A DNA stretch of 64,000 nucleotides from Lelliottia sp. WAP21 (lineage in GTDB: Bacteria > Pseudomonadota > Gammaproteobacteria > Enterobacterales > Enterobacteriaceae): NCBI RefSeq assembly GCF_020532665.2, contig NZ_JAIWPG020000012.1, positions 78,533 through 142,532 of the forward strand, given 5' to 3'. Within the stretch, counting starts at the first letter, position 1; the number at the start of each line of letters is the position of its first letter. Below the pieces are notes generated by a model. The model had not been told where the DNA came from. It ran no database searches and saw nothing but the letters and a program-made list of their open reading frames with translations. The position numbers were made by a program, and so were the translations under genes. Below are positions 31,336 through 44,753 of the stretch, piece after piece.

Positions 31336-31365
31336 TTGGTTTCTGCCCGTGTTTTATGGTATAAA
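31336..31365 (+). promoter_or_regulatory. Candidate sigma70 promoter of rpsB-tsf
   Basis: TTGGTT (31336-31341), 18-nt spacer, TATAAA (31360-31365), followed by a G+C-rich discriminator (gcgcgccgg), the type seen at stringently controlled ribosomal promoters. Start would be near 31372. Rest of the 31215-31335 region: no clear signal beyond the expected map promoter. Confidence 0.65.
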
Positions 31366-31399
31366 GCGCGCCGGACTTCCGATCCATTTTCAACTACAC

Positions 31400-32262
<863 letters not shown>

Positions 32263-32297
32263 TAAGGTTCTAGCCCTTATTAGTACCGTGTATGAAT

Positions 32298-32323
32298 AGG
32301 GGCCAATTACAGGCCCCTTTTTT
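32298..32323 (+). terminator. Intercistronic terminator/attenuator between rpsB and tsf
   Basis: Stem aggggcc / ggcccct with a 7-nt loop followed by six T, in the 117-bp gap. It probably lowers tsf transcription relative to rpsB without abolishing it. Confidence 0.75.
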
Positions 32324-32379
32324 CAATTTACACTGTTTGGCCCATGGCCGGGCAGTTCACATCTCCCGAGGATTTAAGA

Positions 32380-33231
32380 ATGGCTGAAATTACCGCATCC
32401 CTGGTAAAAGAGCTGCGTGAACGTACTGGCGCAGGCATGATGGATTGCAAAAAAGCACTGGTTGAAGCTAACGGCGACATCGAGCTGGCAATCGAAAACA
32501 TGCGCAAATCTGGTGCGATCAAAGCAGCTAAGAAAGCAGGCAACGTTGCTGCTGACGGCGTGATCCTGACCAAGATCGACGGCACCTACGGTATCATTCT
32601 GGAAGTTAACTGCCAGACTGACTTCGTTGCTAAAGACGGTGGTTTCCAGGCATTTGCTAACAAAGTTCTGGACGCAGCTATTGCCGGCAAAATCACTGAC
32701 GTTGAAGTTCTGAAAGCACAGTTCGAAGAAGAGCGTGTCGCGCTGGTTGCTAAAATCGGTGAGAACATCAACATCCGTCGCGTTTCTTCCCTGGAAGGCG
32801 AAGTACTGGGTTCTTACCAGCACGGCGCACGTATCGGTGTTCTGGTTGCGGCTAAAGGCGCTGATGAAGAGCTGGTTAAACAGCTGGCTATGCACATCGC
32901 TGCAAGCAAACCAGAATTCGTTAAACCAGAAGACGTGTCTGCTGAAGTGGTAGAAAAAGAGTACCAGGTTCAGCTGGACATCGCCATGCAGTCTGGCAAG
33001 CCAAAAGAAATCGCAGAGAAAATGGTTGAAGGCCGCATGAAGAAATTCACCGGCGAAGTTTCTCTGACTGGTCAGCCTTTCGTTATGGATCCTACCAAAT
33101 CTGTTGCTCAGCTGCTGAAAGAGCACAACGCAGATGTGACTGGTTTCATCCGCTTTGAAGTGGGCGAAGGCATCGAGAAAGTTGAAACTGACTTCGCAGC
33201 TGAAGTTGCTGCAATGTCCAAGCAGTCTTAA
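32380..33231 (+). CDS. tsf: Elongation factor Ts
   Basis: Nucleotide exchange factor for EF-Tu. 283 residues, as in E. coli, starting at [21 protein letters not shown] (ATG at 32380 with GAGGA 7 nt upstream); an in-frame ATG at 32344 would add 12 non-conserved residues. The UBA-like N-terminal domain, the TDFVAKD motif (residues about 80-86) that contacts the EF-Tu magnesium site, and the coiled-coil insertion are present. Highly biased codon use. Confidence 0.98.
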   Translation: MAEITASLVKELRERTGAGMMDCKKALVEANGDIELAIENMRKSGAIKAAKKAGNVAADGVILTKIDGTYGIILEVNCQTDFVAKDGGFQAFANKVLDAAIAGKITDVEVLKAQFEEERVALVAKIGENINIRRVSSLEGEVLGSYQHGARIGVLVAAKGADEELVKQLAMHIAASKPEFVKPEDVSAEVVEKEYQVQLDIAMQSGKPKEIAEKMVEGRMKKFTGEVSLTGQPFVMDPTKSVAQLLKEHNADVTGFIRFEVGEGIEKVETDFAAEVAAMSKQS

Positions 33232-33243
33232 TGATTGCGAAGG

Positions 33244-33268
33244 AGCCGCCTGAGGGCGGCTTCTTTTT
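33244..33268 (+). terminator. Intrinsic terminator of rpsB-tsf
   Basis: Stem agccgcc / ggcggct, loop tgag, then TTCTTTTT. Confidence 0.85.
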
Positions 33269-33297
33269 GCCCGTCATGTAAAATCAGCCTGGCTCCT

Positions 33298-33312
33298 ATA
33301 GCGGCTGTGCTG
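33298..33312 (+). repeat. 15-bp direct repeat, copy 1 (pyrH leader)
   Basis: atagcggctgtgctg, identical to 34217-34231 in front of frr. About 68 bp before the pyrH start. I do not recognise the motif. Confidence 0.6.
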
Positions 33313-33379
33313 AAAAGCGACATAAAATGTCGCCAGAATTAACCCCCATCTTAATCGTTGACAGTCTCAGGAAAGAAAC

Positions 33380-34105
33380 ATGGCTACCAATGCAAAACCC
33401 GTGTACAAACGCATTCTGCTTAAGCTGAGTGGCGAAGCACTGCAGGGAACGGAAGGCTTCGGTATTGACGCAAGCATTCTTGACCGCATGGCACAGGAAA
33501 TCAAAGAACTGGTTGAACTGGGTATCCAGGTTGGCGTGGTGATTGGCGGTGGCAACCTTTTCCGTGGCGCTGGTCTGGCGAAAGCAGGGATGAACCGTGT
33601 TGTGGGCGACCACATGGGCATGCTGGCTACGGTGATGAACGGCCTGGCAATGCGTGATGCGCTCCATCGCGCCTATGTGAACGCCCGCCTGATGTCTGCT
33701 ATTCCATTGAATGGCGTGTGCGATAATTACAGCTGGGCAGAGGCCATTAGCCTGCTGCGTAACAACCGCGTCGTTATCCTGTCTGCGGGTACGGGTAACC
33801 CGTTCTTTACCACCGATTCTGCAGCCTGCCTCCGTGGTATTGAAATCGAAGCTGACGTCGTGCTGAAGGCCACTAAAGTGGATGGCGTGTTCACTGCCGA
33901 TCCTGCAAAAGATCCCACGGCGACCATGTACGAACAGCTGACCTACAATGAAGTGCTGGATCAAGAGCTGAAAGTGATGGATCTTGCGGCCTTCACCCTG
34001 GCTCGTGACCACAAATTGCCGATCCGTGTCTTCAATATGAATAAGCCTGGCGCATTGCGCCGTGTGGTAATGGGCGAAAAAGAAGGCACTTTGATCACGG
34101 AATAA
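33380..34105 (+). CDS. pyrH: Uridylate kinase
   Basis: Phosphorylates UMP to UDP; hexameric, activated by GTP and inhibited by UTP; essential. 241 residues, as in E. coli. Amino-acid kinase fold: KLSGEALQG near the N-terminus, [10 protein letters not shown] phosphate-binding loop, [11 protein letters not shown] substrate loop and [10 protein letters not shown]. In E. coli PyrH also participates in carAB regulation. Separate promoter expected, since the tsf terminator lies upstream. A large hairpin follows. Confidence 0.98.
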   Translation: MATNAKPVYKRILLKLSGEALQGTEGFGIDASILDRMAQEIKELVELGIQVGVVIGGGNLFRGAGLAKAGMNRVVGDHMGMLATVMNGLAMRDALHRAYVNARLMSAIPLNGVCDNYSWAEAISLLRNNRVVILSAGTGNPFFTTDSAACLRGIEIEADVVLKATKVDGVFTADPAKDPTATMYEQLTYNEVLDQELKVMDLAAFTLARDHKLPIRVFNMNKPGALRRVVMGEKEGTLITE

Positions 34106-34126
34106 TTTCCGTCGACGATAAATACA

Positions 34127-34162
34127 GGTAAGATTCCGCTTTACTGTGCAGTGAATCTTACC
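34127..34162 (+). terminator. Large hairpin after pyrH
   Basis: Perfect 10-bp arms ggtaagattc / gaatcttacc enclosing a 16-nt loop that has its own small hairpin (actg/cagt). There is no T run, so it may be a 3'-end stabiliser or a rho-linked site more than an intrinsic terminator. Confidence 0.5.
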
Positions 34163-34179
34163 TCGACGCGCCTCAGGCG

Positions 34180-34206
34180 TTGTCATGAATTAAACGCGAC
34201 TATACT
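34180..34206 (+). promoter_or_regulatory. Candidate promoter of frr
   Basis: TTGTCA (34180-34185), 15-nt spacer, TATACT (34201-34206). The -10 is good; the spacer is two short. Start would fall near 34213, just ahead of the 15-bp repeat. Confidence 0.45.
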
Positions 34207-34216
34207 TAGCACACCC

Positions 34217-34231
34217 ATAGCGGCTGTGCTG
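34217..34231 (+). repeat. 15-bp direct repeat, copy 2 (frr leader)
   Basis: atagcggctgtgctg, identical to the pyrH leader copy at 33298-33312. Would lie near the 5' end of the frr mRNA. Confidence 0.6.
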
Positions 34232-34272
34232 GCGGATAGTCTGCCTGAAACAAGCTTTCAAGGATTCGTAAC

Positions 34273-34830
34273 GTGATTAGCGATATCAGAAAAGATGCTG
34301 AAGTGCGCATGGAAAAATGCGTAGAAGCTTTCAAAAACCAAATCAGCAAAGTGCGTACCGGTCGTGCTTCCCCGAGCCTGCTGGATGGCATCGTTGTTGA
34401 GTACTACGGTACTCCAACACCACTGCGTCAGCTCGCCAGCGTCACCGTTGAAGATACCCGTACCCTGAAAATTAACGTATTCGATCGTTCGATGAGCCCG
34501 GCTGTAGAAAAAGCGATTATGGCGTCTGATTTGGGTCTGAACCCAAGCTCTGCAGGCACTGACATTCGCGTTCCACTGCCAGCCCTGACGGAAGAACGCC
34601 GTAAAGAGCTGATCAAAGTGGTCCGTGGCGAAGCGGAAGGAGCACGTGTTGCCGTCCGTAACGTACGTCGTGACGCGAACGATAAAGTTAAAGCACTGCT
34701 GAAAGAAAAAGAGATCAGTGAAGATGACGATCGTCGTTCTCAGGACGACGTGCAGAAACTGACTGACGCTGCCATCAAAAAACTGGATGCGGCGCTGGCA
34801 GATAAAGAAGCGGAACTGATGCAGTTCTGA
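34273..34830 (+). CDS. frr: Ribosome recycling factor
   Basis: With EF-G splits post-termination ribosomes; essential. 185 residues, as in E. coli; tRNA-like two-domain shape with the three-helix bundle seen here as the N-terminal and C-terminal charged helices ([39 protein letters not shown]) around the [16 protein letters not shown] domain II. GTG start, as in E. coli, with AAGGA upstream. [10 protein letters not shown] is the family signature. Confidence 0.98.
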   Translation: MISDIRKDAEVRMEKCVEAFKNQISKVRTGRASPSLLDGIVVEYYGTPTPLRQLASVTVEDTRTLKINVFDRSMSPAVEKAIMASDLGLNPSSAGTDIRVPLPALTEERRKELIKVVRGEAEGARVAVRNVRRDANDKVKALLKEKEISEDDDRRSQDDVQKLTDAAIKKLDAALADKEAELMQF

Positions 34831-34846
34831 TTTCTGACATGATCTG

Positions 34847-34898
34847 AAAAACGCCGTTCAGAAAGTCGTTAAGACTTTGCTGGCGGCGTTTTGCTTTT
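34847..34898 (+). terminator. Intrinsic terminator of frr
   Basis: Outer stem aaaacgccg / cggcgtttt and inner stem aaagtc / gacttt, with T-rich tail (ttttgcttttat). Confidence 0.75.
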
Positions 34899-34926
34899 AT
34901 CTGGTTTAACTTTCTTCGGGCATCTC

Positions 34927-36126
34927 ATGAAGCATTTAACTCTCCTCGGCTCGACCGGCTCAATTGGTTGCAGCACTCTCGATGTTGTTCGCCATAATCC
35001 TGAACATTACACGGTGACTGCCCTGGTGGCAGGAAAGAACGTGCAGCAAATGGTAGAACAGTGTCTGGAGTTTTCTCCCCGCTATGCGGTGATGGATGAC
35101 GAGGAAAGCGCTCGCCAGGTGAAAGCTCTGCTCGTTGAAAAAGGCAGCCGGACGGACGTATTGAGCGGGCAACAAGCTGCCTGCGATATGGCCGCGCTGG
35201 ATGAAGTCGATCAGGTGATGGCGGCCATTGTCGGCGCGGCGGGATTGCTGCCTACGCTTGCCGCTATCGATGCCGGTAAAACGGTTCTGTTGGCCAATAA
35301 AGAGGCGCTGGTGACCTGCGGTCGTCTGTTTATGGACGCGGTAAAACGCTGCAAGGCGCAACTTTTACCCGTCGACAGCGAACATAACGCGATTTTTCAG
35401 AGTTTACCGCAACCCTTTCAACAGAACCTGGGGTACGCTGACCTTGAGCAGAATGGCGTTGTGTCTATTTTGCTTACCGGGTCTGGTGGCCCATTCCGTG
35501 AAACGCCACTGTCTGAACTGGCCGCAATGACGCCGGATCAGGCATGCCGTCATCCGAACTGGTCGATGGGACGTAAAATTTCCGTCGACTCTGCCACCAT
35601 GATGAATAAAGGTCTGGAATACATTGAAGCTCGCTGGCTGTTTAATGCCTCAGCGAAACAAATGGAAGTGCTGATCCACCCGCAATCGGTGATTCATTCT
35701 ATGGTGCGTTATCAGGATGGCAGCGTGCTTGCACAGTTGGGCGAACCGGATATGCGCACGCCAATTGCCCATACGATGGCATGGCCAAATCGCGTGAAGT
35801 CTGGCGCAAAGCCGCTCGATTTCTGTAAGCTCAGTTCACTTACGTTCAGTGAACCTGATTATGACCGTTACCCATGCCTGAAACTGGCGATGAATGCCTT
35901 TGAGCGGGGACAGGCCGCAACGACAGCGCTGAATGCCGCCAATGAGATTACCGTTGAGGCATTTCTGAATCAGCAAATCCGTTTCACCGATATCGCCGCG
36001 CTGAATCAGTCGGTGCTGGATATGATGGATTTGCGTGAACCTCAGAGTGTGGAAGAGGTGCTGGCGGTAGATGCACAAGCGCGGATTGTTGCGCGCAAAC
36101 AGGTGACACGCCTCGCAAGCTGGTGA
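34927..36126 (+). CDS. dxr: 1-deoxy-D-xylulose 5-phosphate reductoisomerase
   Basis: Second step of the MEP isoprenoid pathway: NADPH-dependent conversion of DXP to MEP; the fosmidomycin target. 399 residues versus 398 in E. coli. NADPH-binding GSTGSIG lies at residues 8-14; metal ligands are in [10 protein letters not shown] and [13 protein letters not shown]; the flexible active-site loop is [14 protein letters not shown] used the ATG at 34927 (MKHLTLLGS), since upstream in-frame codons fall inside the frr terminator. It precedes uppS, which uses the isoprenoid products. Confidence 0.97.
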   Translation: MKHLTLLGSTGSIGCSTLDVVRHNPEHYTVTALVAGKNVQQMVEQCLEFSPRYAVMDDEESARQVKALLVEKGSRTDVLSGQQAACDMAALDEVDQVMAAIVGAAGLLPTLAAIDAGKTVLLANKEALVTCGRLFMDAVKRCKAQLLPVDSEHNAIFQSLPQPFQQNLGYADLEQNGVVSILLTGSGGPFRETPLSELAAMTPDQACRHPNWSMGRKISVDSATMMNKGLEYIEARWLFNASAKQMEVLIHPQSVIHSMVRYQDGSVLAQLGEPDMRTPIAHTMAWPNRVKSGAKPLDFCKLSSLTFSEPDYDRYPCLKLAMNAFERGQAATTALNAANEITVEAFLNQQIRFTDIAALNQSVLDMMDLREPQSVEEVLAVDAQARIVARKQVTRLASW

Positions 36127-36225
36127 TAATCCAGCCACTCGTGGTTGTGCTATTTGTTAGCGTTGGGCTTCGGTGATATAGTCTGCGCCACCTGATCGCA
36201 GGTATTTGACTTTGTGTGGTCAGGT

Positions 36226-36252
36226 AAGCCGTGGTGTGACACGGCTTTTTTA
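36226..36252 (+). terminator. Intrinsic terminator of dxr
   Basis: Stem aagccgtg / cacggctt, 6-nt loop, then six T, in the 186-bp gap before uppS. Transcription of uppS onward must restart nearby or read through. Confidence 0.8.
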
Positions 36253-36312
36253 TGTTTAGGCTTCAGTATTCCTGAGTACCGTTAAATCCTTTTCAGGGAC
36301 TAAAAACGCGTT

Positions 36313-37065
36313 ATGTTGTCTGCGAATCAACCAATAAGCGAAAACTTGCCAGCTCATGGCTGTCGCCATGTAGCAATCATTATGGATGGCAATGGCCGCT
36401 GGGCGAAAAGACAAGGGAAGATACGAGCCTTTGGGCATAAAGCCGGGGCGAAATCTGTTCGCCGTGCCGTTTCTTTTGCCGCCAATAACGGCATTGAGGC
36501 ATTAACGCTCTATGCTTTTAGCAGTGAAAACTGGAATCGACCTCCGCAGGAAGTCACTGCGTTGATGGAACTGTTTGTGTGGGCGCTCGACAGCGAAGTA
36601 AAAAGCCTGCACCGCCACAACGTCCGTCTGCGTATTATTGGCGATACCAGTCGTTTTAACTCACGTTTGCAGGAACGTATTCGCAAAGCAGAAGCATTGA
36701 CGGGTGATAACACCGGTCTGACGCTCAATGTTGCGGCGAATTACGGCGGGCGCTGGGATATTATCCAGGGCGTTCGGCATTTGGCTGAACAGGTTCAGGA
36801 AGGGCTATTAAGACCCGACCAAATTGATGAAGAGGCGCTGGGTCAGCAAATCTGCATGAATGAGCTGGCACCCGTGGATTTGGTAATTAGGACAGGGGGA
36901 GAACATCGCATTAGTAACTTTTTGCTTTGGCAAATTGCCTACGCCGAACTTTACTTTACTGATGTTCTTTGGCCCGATTTTGATGAACAAGACTTTGAAG
37001 GTGCGCTGCATGCGTTTGCCACTCGAGAGCGTCGTTTCGGCGGCACGGAGTCGGGCACCGACTGA
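36313..37065 (+). CDS. uppS: Undecaprenyl diphosphate synthase (cis-prenyltransferase)
   Basis: Adds eight isoprene units to farnesyl diphosphate to make the C55 carrier for peptidoglycan, O-antigen and other glycans; also named ispU. 250 residues versus 253 in E. coli. Catalytic D25 in IIMDGNGRWAK, substrate-binding FGHKAG and LYAFSSENWNRP, and the C-terminal IRTGGEHRISNFLLWQ with ELYFTDVLWPDF. The C-terminus is a few residues shorter than E. coli (ends TESGTD). The 18-bp gap to cdsA indicates one transcript. Confidence 0.97.
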   Translation: MLSANQPISENLPAHGCRHVAIIMDGNGRWAKRQGKIRAFGHKAGAKSVRRAVSFAANNGIEALTLYAFSSENWNRPPQEVTALMELFVWALDSEVKSLHRHNVRLRIIGDTSRFNSRLQERIRKAEALTGDNTGLTLNVAANYGGRWDIIQGVRHLAEQVQEGLLRPDQIDEEALGQQICMNELAPVDLVIRTGGEHRISNFLLWQIAYAELYFTDVLWPDFDEQDFEGALHAFATRERRFGGTESGTD

Positions 37066-37083
37066 GTCTGATGGGGGTAGCTT

Positions 37084-37941
37084 TTGCTGAAGTATCGCCT
37101 GATTTCCGCTTTTGTATTAATACCCATCGTTATCGCGGCGCTGTTTTTACTGCCCCCGATGGGATTTGCTATTGTCACGCTGGTGGTGTGTATGCTCGCT
37201 GCGTGGGAATGGGGACAACTGAGTGGCTTTACTTCGCGCACTGAGCGGGTATGGCTGGCGGTACTCTGTGGTCTGTTGCTGGCAGTGATGCTGATTATGT
37301 TACCCGAATATCATCGGGACATTCATCAACCGGTGGTGGCGGGGTCGCTTTGGGCGTCGCTGGGCTGGTGGATTGCTGCGTTGTTACTGGTACTTTTCTA
37401 CCCAGGATCGGCGGCAATCTGGCGTCATTCTAAAACGCTACGCCTGATTTTTGGCATGCTCACCATTATTCCCTTTTTCTGGGGTATGCTCGCGCTGCGT
37501 GCCTGGCACTATGACGACAACCATTACAGCGGGGCATTGTGGCTACTTTATGTCATGATTCTCGTCTGGGGGGCTGACTCTGGCGCCTATATGTTTGGTA
37601 AACTGTTTGGCAAACATAAACTGGCTCCGAAAGTCTCTCCAGGAAAAACCTGGCAAGGTTTCTTCGGCGGCTTGTTTACTGCAGCGATTATTTCGTGGGG
37701 ATATGGCGTTTGGGCCAATCTTGACGTTGCGCCAGGCACGTTGCTGATATGTTCTATCTTTGCCGCTCTGGCTTCTGTATTAGGTGATTTGACCGAAAGC
37801 ATGTTCAAGCGTGAAGCAGGGATTAAAGACAGTGGTCATCTTATTCCAGGACATGGCGGCATACTGGACCGCATTGACAGCCTGACGGCTGCGGTTCCTG
37901 TGTTTGCATGCCTGCTGTTGCTGGTATTTGGGACGATTTAA
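37084..37941 (+). CDS. cdsA: Phosphatidate cytidylyltransferase (CDP-diglyceride synthase)
   Basis: Makes CDP-diacylglycerol from CTP and phosphatidate, the branch point for all bacterial phospholipids; inner membrane. 285 residues, as in E. coli, with about eight transmembrane helices. The CdsA signature [20 protein letters not shown] and ILDRIDS is near the C-terminus. TTG start (as in E. coli, where it also begins [10 protein letters not shown]) preceded by GGGGG. Eleven bases separate it from rseP. Confidence 0.97.
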   Translation: MLKYRLISAFVLIPIVIAALFLLPPMGFAIVTLVVCMLAAWEWGQLSGFTSRTERVWLAVLCGLLLAVMLIMLPEYHRDIHQPVVAGSLWASLGWWIAALLLVLFYPGSAAIWRHSKTLRLIFGMLTIIPFFWGMLALRAWHYDDNHYSGALWLLYVMILVWGADSGAYMFGKLFGKHKLAPKVSPGKTWQGFFGGLFTAAIISWGYGVWANLDVAPGTLLICSIFAALASVLGDLTESMFKREAGIKDSGHLIPGHGGILDRIDSLTAAVPVFACLLLLVFGTI

Positions 37942-37952
37942 CGGAAGGTTTT

Positions 37953-39308
37953 ATGCTGAGCATTCTCTGGAATCTGGCGGCGTTCATAGTTGCACTTGGT
38001 GTGCTGATCACGGTGCATGAATTTGGCCATTTCTGGGTTGCACGGCGCTGTGGCGTCCGGGTTGAGCGTTTTTCCATCGGTTTTGGGAAATCACTCTGGC
38101 GCCGCACCGATCGTCAGGGGACTGAGTTTGTCATTGCGCTCATTCCACTTGGCGGTTATGTCAAAATGCTCGATGAGCGCGTGGAACCTGTGGCGCCAGA
38201 AATGCGCCACTTTGCGTTCAACAACAAAACGGTGGGTCAACGCGCCGCCATCATTGCTGCCGGTCCGGTAGCTAACTTCATCTTCGCTATTTTTGCCTAC
38301 TGGCTGGTGTTTATCATCGGCGTCCCTGGCGTACGTCCGGTTGTGGGTGAAATTACCCCGAATTCGATTGCAGCTAGCGCGCAAATTACGCCGGGTATGG
38401 AACTTAAAGCGATCGATGGTATCGAAACCCCTGACTGGGATGCCGTAAGGTTGCAACTGGTGTCTAAAATCGGTGACGATCGGACGACAATCAGTGTTTC
38501 ACCGTTCGGTGCCAGCGGTCAGCGGCAAGAAAAAGTGCTGAATCTTCAGCACTGGGCTTTTGAACCTGACAAGGAAGATCCGGTCGCTGCGTTGGGCATT
38601 CGTCCCCGTGGCGCGCAGATTGAACCGGTGTTAGCAGAAGTTCAGGCGGGTTCGGCTGCACGTAAAGCAGGTTTGCAAGCGGGCGACAGGATCGTTAAAG
38701 TCGATGGTCAGCCATTAACACAATGGATGACCTTTGTTAATCTGGTGCGCGATAATCCAGGTACGCCGCTGGCGCTGGAAGTCGAACGGCAGGGGAGTTC
38801 TCTCTCCTTAACGCTTATCCCGGATACCAAATCGGGCGGTGGTAAGGCTGAAGGGTTTGCGGGCGTTGTGCCCAAAGTGATCCCACTGCCAGATGAGTAT
38901 AAGACAATACGCCAGTATGGGCCGTTTAGTGCCATCGTTGAAGCCACGGATAAAACATGGCAACTGATGAAACTAACGGTCAACATGTTGGGGAAATTGA
39001 TTACCGGTGACGTTAAACTGAACAACCTCAGTGGGCCGATTTCTATCGCTCAAGGGGCTGGGATGTCAGCGGAATTCGGGGTGATTTACTATCTCATGTT
39101 CCTCGCGCTTATTAGCGTGAACCTCGGGATAATCAACCTGTTCCCGCTTCCTGTACTAGATGGGGGGCATCTGCTGTTTTTAGCGATTGAAAAGCTGAAG
39201 GGCGGACCGGTATCCGAGCGAGTTCAAGACTTTAGTTATCGCATTGGCACAATTCTGCTGGTGCTGTTAATGGGGCTTGCACTTTTCAATGATTTCTCTC
39301 GGTTGTAA
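37953..39308 (+). CDS. rseP: Site-2 intramembrane zinc protease RseP
   Basis: Cuts the anti-sigma factor RseA within the membrane after DegS, releasing sigmaE; also clears remnant signal peptides. 451 residues versus 450 in E. coli. HExxH zinc motif H22-E23-H26 in the first transmembrane segment, third ligand Asp in [11 protein letters not shown]. Two periplasmic PDZ domains lie between ([26 protein letters not shown]). The ATG at 37953 follows GGAAGG; the frame is open upstream inside cdsA but without support. Fits with bamA, skp and degP as parts of the outer-membrane stress circuit. Confidence 0.97.
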   Translation: MLSILWNLAAFIVALGVLITVHEFGHFWVARRCGVRVERFSIGFGKSLWRRTDRQGTEFVIALIPLGGYVKMLDERVEPVAPEMRHFAFNNKTVGQRAAIIAAGPVANFIFAIFAYWLVFIIGVPGVRPVVGEITPNSIAASAQITPGMELKAIDGIETPDWDAVRLQLVSKIGDDRTTISVSPFGASGQRQEKVLNLQHWAFEPDKEDPVAALGIRPRGAQIEPVLAEVQAGSAARKAGLQAGDRIVKVDGQPLTQWMTFVNLVRDNPGTPLALEVERQGSSLSLTLIPDTKSGGGKAEGFAGVVPKVIPLPDEYKTIRQYGPFSAIVEATDKTWQLMKLTVNMLGKLITGDVKLNNLSGPISIAQGAGMSAEFGVIYYLMFLALISVNLGIINLFPLPVLDGGHLLFLAIEKLKGGPVSERVQDFSYRIGTILLVLLMGLALFNDFSRL

Positions 39309-39321
39309 GAGAGATAGTTAG

Positions 39322-41757
<2,436 letters not shown>

Positions 41758-41802
41758 TTGCCCGTTGCAAAGGAATGCGTTGGCAGTGTAGCGCTGACAA
41801 CC

Positions 41803-41824
41803 GGCGATCGCGCAGACGATCGCC
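41803..41824 (+). other. Intercistronic stem-loop between bamA and skp
   Basis: Perfect 8-bp stem ggcgatcg / cgatcgcc around a 6-nt loop without a T run, in the 122-bp gap. More likely an mRNA-stabilising or processing structure than a terminator. Confidence 0.5.
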
Positions 41825-41879
41825 TTGCCACGCAAAGAACGGTATCTTCGGGTACCAATGGGATGGTAAGGAGTTAATT

Positions 41880-42374
41880 GTGAAAAAGTGGTTATTAGCT
41901 GCAGGTCTCGGTTTAGCGATGGTTACGTCTGCTCAGGCAGCAGACAAAATTGCAATCGTCAACATGGGTAGTTTGTTCCAGCAGGTTGCACAGAAAACAG
42001 GTGTTTCTGCGACGCTGGAAAACGAATTCAAAGGCCGTGCTGGCGAGCTGCAAGGTATGGAAAATGACCTTCAGGCTAAAATGCAGCGTCTGCAGCGTGA
42101 TGGTTCTACCATGAAAGCGAGCGAGCGCAGCAAGATGGAGAAAGACGTAATGGCTCAGCGCCAGACTTTCTCTCAGAAAGCACAAGCCTTCGAGCAGGAT
42201 CGTCAACGTCGTTCTAATGAAGAACGTGGCAAACTGGTGACCCGCATTCAGAGCGCGGTGAAAGCTGTCGCAGCCGATCAGAGCATCGATCTGGTTGTTG
42301 ATGCGAATGCTGTTGCCTACAATAGCAAAGATGTGAAAGACATCACTGCTGATGTACTGAAACAGGTTAAATAA
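41880..42374 (+). CDS. skp: Periplasmic chaperone Skp (OmpH)
   Basis: Trimeric jellyfish-shaped chaperone carrying unfolded outer-membrane proteins across the periplasm to BamA. 164 residues versus 161 in E. coli; the extra residues are in the tentacle coiled coil ([12 protein letters not shown]). GTG start at 41880 with AAGGAG; the longer open frame upstream lacks support. Signal peptide cleaved after SAQA. Charged heptad-like helices (about 45-130) and a conserved C-terminal [17 protein letters not shown] segment. Three bases before lpxD. Confidence 0.97.
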   Translation: MKKWLLAAGLGLAMVTSAQAADKIAIVNMGSLFQQVAQKTGVSATLENEFKGRAGELQGMENDLQAKMQRLQRDGSTMKASERSKMEKDVMAQRQTFSQKAQAFEQDRQRRSNEERGKLVTRIQSAVKAVAADQSIDLVVDANAVAYNSKDVKDITADVLKQVK

Positions 42375-42377
42375 GTA

Positions 42378-43403
42378 ATGCCTTCAATTCGACTGGCTGA
42401 TTTAGCTCAGCAGTTGGATGCAGAATTACACGGTGATGGCGATCTCGTCATCACCGATGTTGCGTCCATGCAATCTGCTAAAGCTGGCACTATTACGTTT
42501 ATGGTAAGCCCAAAGTACCGTGAACAACTGGCACAATGCCAGGCGTCTGCTGTCGTTCTGACGCAGGACGATCTTCCTTTTGCCACCTGTGCGGCACTGG
42601 TAGTGAAAAATCCCTACCTGACGTATGCACGTATGGCTCAGATACTCGATACTACGCCGCAGCCGGCCCAGAACATTGCCGCAAGCGCTGCGATCGATCC
42701 GTCGGCGAAGCTGGGTAACAACGTTGCAATAGGCGCAAACGCCGTCATCGAATCCGGCGTCGTGCTGGGCGATAACGTGGTGATTGGCCCAGGCTGCTTC
42801 GTGGGTAAAAACACAAAAATTGGCGCAGGTACCCGTTTGTGGGCCAACGTGACCATTTACCATGAGATTGAGATCGGCGAGAATTGCCTGATTCAGTCCA
42901 GCACCGTTATCGGTTCAGATGGTTTTGGCTACGCTAACGATCGGGGTAACTGGGTTAAGATCCCGCAACTGGGTCGCGTGATTATCGGCGATCGCGTTGA
43001 GATCGGCGCCTGTACCACCATTGATCGTGGTGCGCTCGACGATACCCTTATTGGTAACGGCGTCATCATTGATAATCAGTGTCAGATTGCGCATAACGTT
43101 GTGATTGGCGACAATACAGCGGTTGCAGGTGGCGTTATCATGGCAGGTAGCCTGAAAATTGGGCGTTACTGCATGATTGGCGGTGCCAGCGTCATCAATG
43201 GGCATATGGAAATCTGCGACAAAGTCACGGTAACAGGCATGGGTATGGTGATGCGTCCTATCACGGAACCTGGTGTCTATTCCTCTGGCATTCCGCTTCA
43301 GCCGAATAAAGTTTGGCGCAAGACCGCAGCCCTGGTGATGAATATTGATGATATGAGCAAGCGACTCAAGGCCATTGAGCGTAAGATCGATCAACAAGAC
43401 TAA
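42378..43403 (+). CDS. lpxD: UDP-3-O-(3-hydroxymyristoyl)glucosamine N-acyltransferase
   Basis: Third step of lipid A synthesis: adds the N-linked 3-hydroxyacyl chain from acyl-ACP. 341 residues, as in E. coli. An N-terminal uridine-binding domain (about 1-100) precedes a left-handed beta-helix of hexapeptide repeats ([20 protein letters not shown]), with catalytic H239 in [11 protein letters not shown], and a C-terminal helix ([16 protein letters not shown]). Follows skp by 3 bp. Confidence 0.98.
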   Translation: MPSIRLADLAQQLDAELHGDGDLVITDVASMQSAKAGTITFMVSPKYREQLAQCQASAVVLTQDDLPFATCAALVVKNPYLTYARMAQILDTTPQPAQNIAASAAIDPSAKLGNNVAIGANAVIESGVVLGDNVVIGPGCFVGKNTKIGAGTRLWANVTIYHEIEIGENCLIQSSTVIGSDGFGYANDRGNWVKIPQLGRVIIGDRVEIGACTTIDRGALDDTLIGNGVIIDNQCQIAHNVVIGDNTAVAGGVIMAGSLKIGRYCMIGGASVINGHMEICDKVTVTGMGMVMRPITEPGVYSSGIPLQPNKVWRKTAALVMNIDDMSKRLKAIERKIDQQD

Positions 43404-43430
43404 GCGTTCATCCTTTTAACGCTTCTTTCC

Positions 43431-43464
43431 CGGCCTGTCGGCTTTCTATAAATCCGGCAGGCCG
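43431..43464 (+). other. Intercistronic stem-loop between lpxD and fabZ
   Basis: 11-bp stem cggcctgtcgg / ccggcaggccg with one G-U pair and a 12-nt loop; no T run behind it. Could slow 3' decay or mark a processing point before fabZ. Confidence 0.5.
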
Positions 43465-43505
43465 TGTTATTATTGCTATTTAGTACATTTGACAGGAAGA
43501 GTATT

Positions 43506-43961
43506 TTGACTACTGACACTCATACTCTGCATATTGAAGAGATTTTAGAACTTCTGCCGCACCGCTACCCTTTTTTGCTGGTAGACCGTGTGCTGGATTT
43601 TGAAGAAGGTCGTTTTCTGCGCGCAGTGAAAAATGTTTCCGTAAATGAGCCATTCTTCCAGGGGCATTTCCCTGGTAAACCTATCTTCCCGGGTGTGTTG
43701 ATCCTGGAAGCCATGGCGCAGGCTACCGGTATCCTGGCGTTTAAAAGCGTTGGTAAACTGGAGCCAGGTGAATTGTATTACTTCGCCGGTATCGATGATG
43801 CGCGCTTTAAGCGTCCTGTCGTGCCAGGCGATCAGATGGTCATGGAAGTGACTTTCGAAAAAACGCGCCGTGGTGTGACGCGCTTCAAAGGCGTTGCGCT
43901 GGTTGACGGCAAAGTTGTTTGTGAAGCTACCATGATGTGTGCGCGTAGCCGGGAGGCCTGA
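43506..43961 (+). CDS. fabZ: 3-hydroxyacyl-[acyl-carrier-protein] dehydratase FabZ
   Basis: Dehydrates 3-hydroxyacyl-ACP in fatty-acid elongation and competes with LpxA/LpxD for 3-hydroxymyristoyl-ACP, balancing phospholipid against lipid A. 151 residues, as in E. coli, if begun at the TTG at 43506 (TTG is also the E. coli start), which has AGGAAGAG upstream. Hot-dog fold with catalytic H54 (FQGHFPGKP) and E68 (LILEAMAQA). Three bases before lpxA. Confidence 0.97.
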   Translation: MTTDTHTLHIEEILELLPHRYPFLLVDRVLDFEEGRFLRAVKNVSVNEPFFQGHFPGKPIFPGVLILEAMAQATGILAFKSVGKLEPGELYYFAGIDDARFKRPVVPGDQMVMEVTFEKTRRGVTRFKGVALVDGKVVCEATMMCARSREA

Positions 43962-43964
43962 TAC

Positions 43965-44753
43965 GTGATTGATAAATCCGCCTTTATTCATCCAACCGCC
44001 ATTGTGGAAGAGGGTGCCGTTATCGGTGCAAACGTCCACATTGGTCCTTTTTGTATTGTTGGACCCCATGTCGTAATTGGTGAGGGTACCGTACTGAAAT
44101 CTCATGTTGTTGTGAATGGTCATACGACCATGGGCAGCGATAATGAGGTCTATCAGTTCGCCTCCATCGGCGAAGTTAACCAGGATCTGAAATATGCTGG
44201 TGAACCGACCCGTGTGGAAATCGGCGATCGTAACCGCATTCGCGAAAGCGTCACCATTCATCGTGGCACAGTACAGGGTGGTGGTTTGACGAAGGTGGGC
44301 AGCGACAACCTCTTTATGATTAATGCGCATATTGCGCACGATTGTACGGTAGGCAGTCGTTGTATTCTCGCCAACAATGCCACGCTGGCGGGACACGTAT
44401 CGGTTGATGATTTCGCAATCATTGGCGGCATGACCGCGATCCATCAGTTCTGCATCATTGGTGCGCACGTGATGGTTGGCGGTTGCTCTGGTGTGGCGCA
44501 AGACGTCCCACCGTATGTGATTGCACAGGGCAACCATGCAACGCCGTTTGGCGTGAATATTGAAGGCCTTAAGCGTCGCGGCTTTAGCCGTGAAGCGATC
44601 ACAGCGATCCGCAATACGTACAAACTCTTGTACCGTAGCGGTAAAACGCTTGAAGAAGCCAAGCCGGAAGTGGCTCAACTGGCGGAACAGTACCCGGAAG
44701 TGAAAGCGTTCACCGAGTTTTTTGAACGTTCAACGCGTGGTCTGATTCGTTAA
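43965..44753 (+). CDS. lpxA: UDP-N-acetylglucosamine acyltransferase
   Basis: First step of lipid A synthesis, O-acylating UDP-GlcNAc with 3-hydroxymyristate. 262 residues, as in E. coli; GTG start with GGGAGG upstream. Left-handed beta-helix of hexapeptide repeats, catalytic H125 in [11 protein letters not shown]-terminal helical domain. Its stop overlaps the lpxB start (TAATG), implying coupled translation. Confidence 0.98.
   Translation: MIDKSAFIHPTAIVEEGAVIGANVHIGPFCIVGPHVVIGEGTVLKSHVVVNGHTTMGSDNEVYQFASIGEVNQDLKYAGEPTRVEIGDRNRIRESVTIHRGTVQGGGLTKVGSDNLFMINAHIAHDCTVGSRCILANNATLAGHVSVDDFAIIGGMTAIHQFCIIGAHVMVGGCSGVAQDVPPYVIAQGNHATPFGVNIEGLKRRGFSREAITAIRNTYKLLYRSGKTLEEAKPEVAQLAEQYPEVKAFTEFFERSTRGLIR

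Noticed and set aside
43545..44678. 377-codon minus-strand frame opposite fabZ and lpxA
   Set aside because: Spans two conserved essential genes; His/Asn/Arg-rich translation is typical of antisense hexapeptide-repeat coding sequence.
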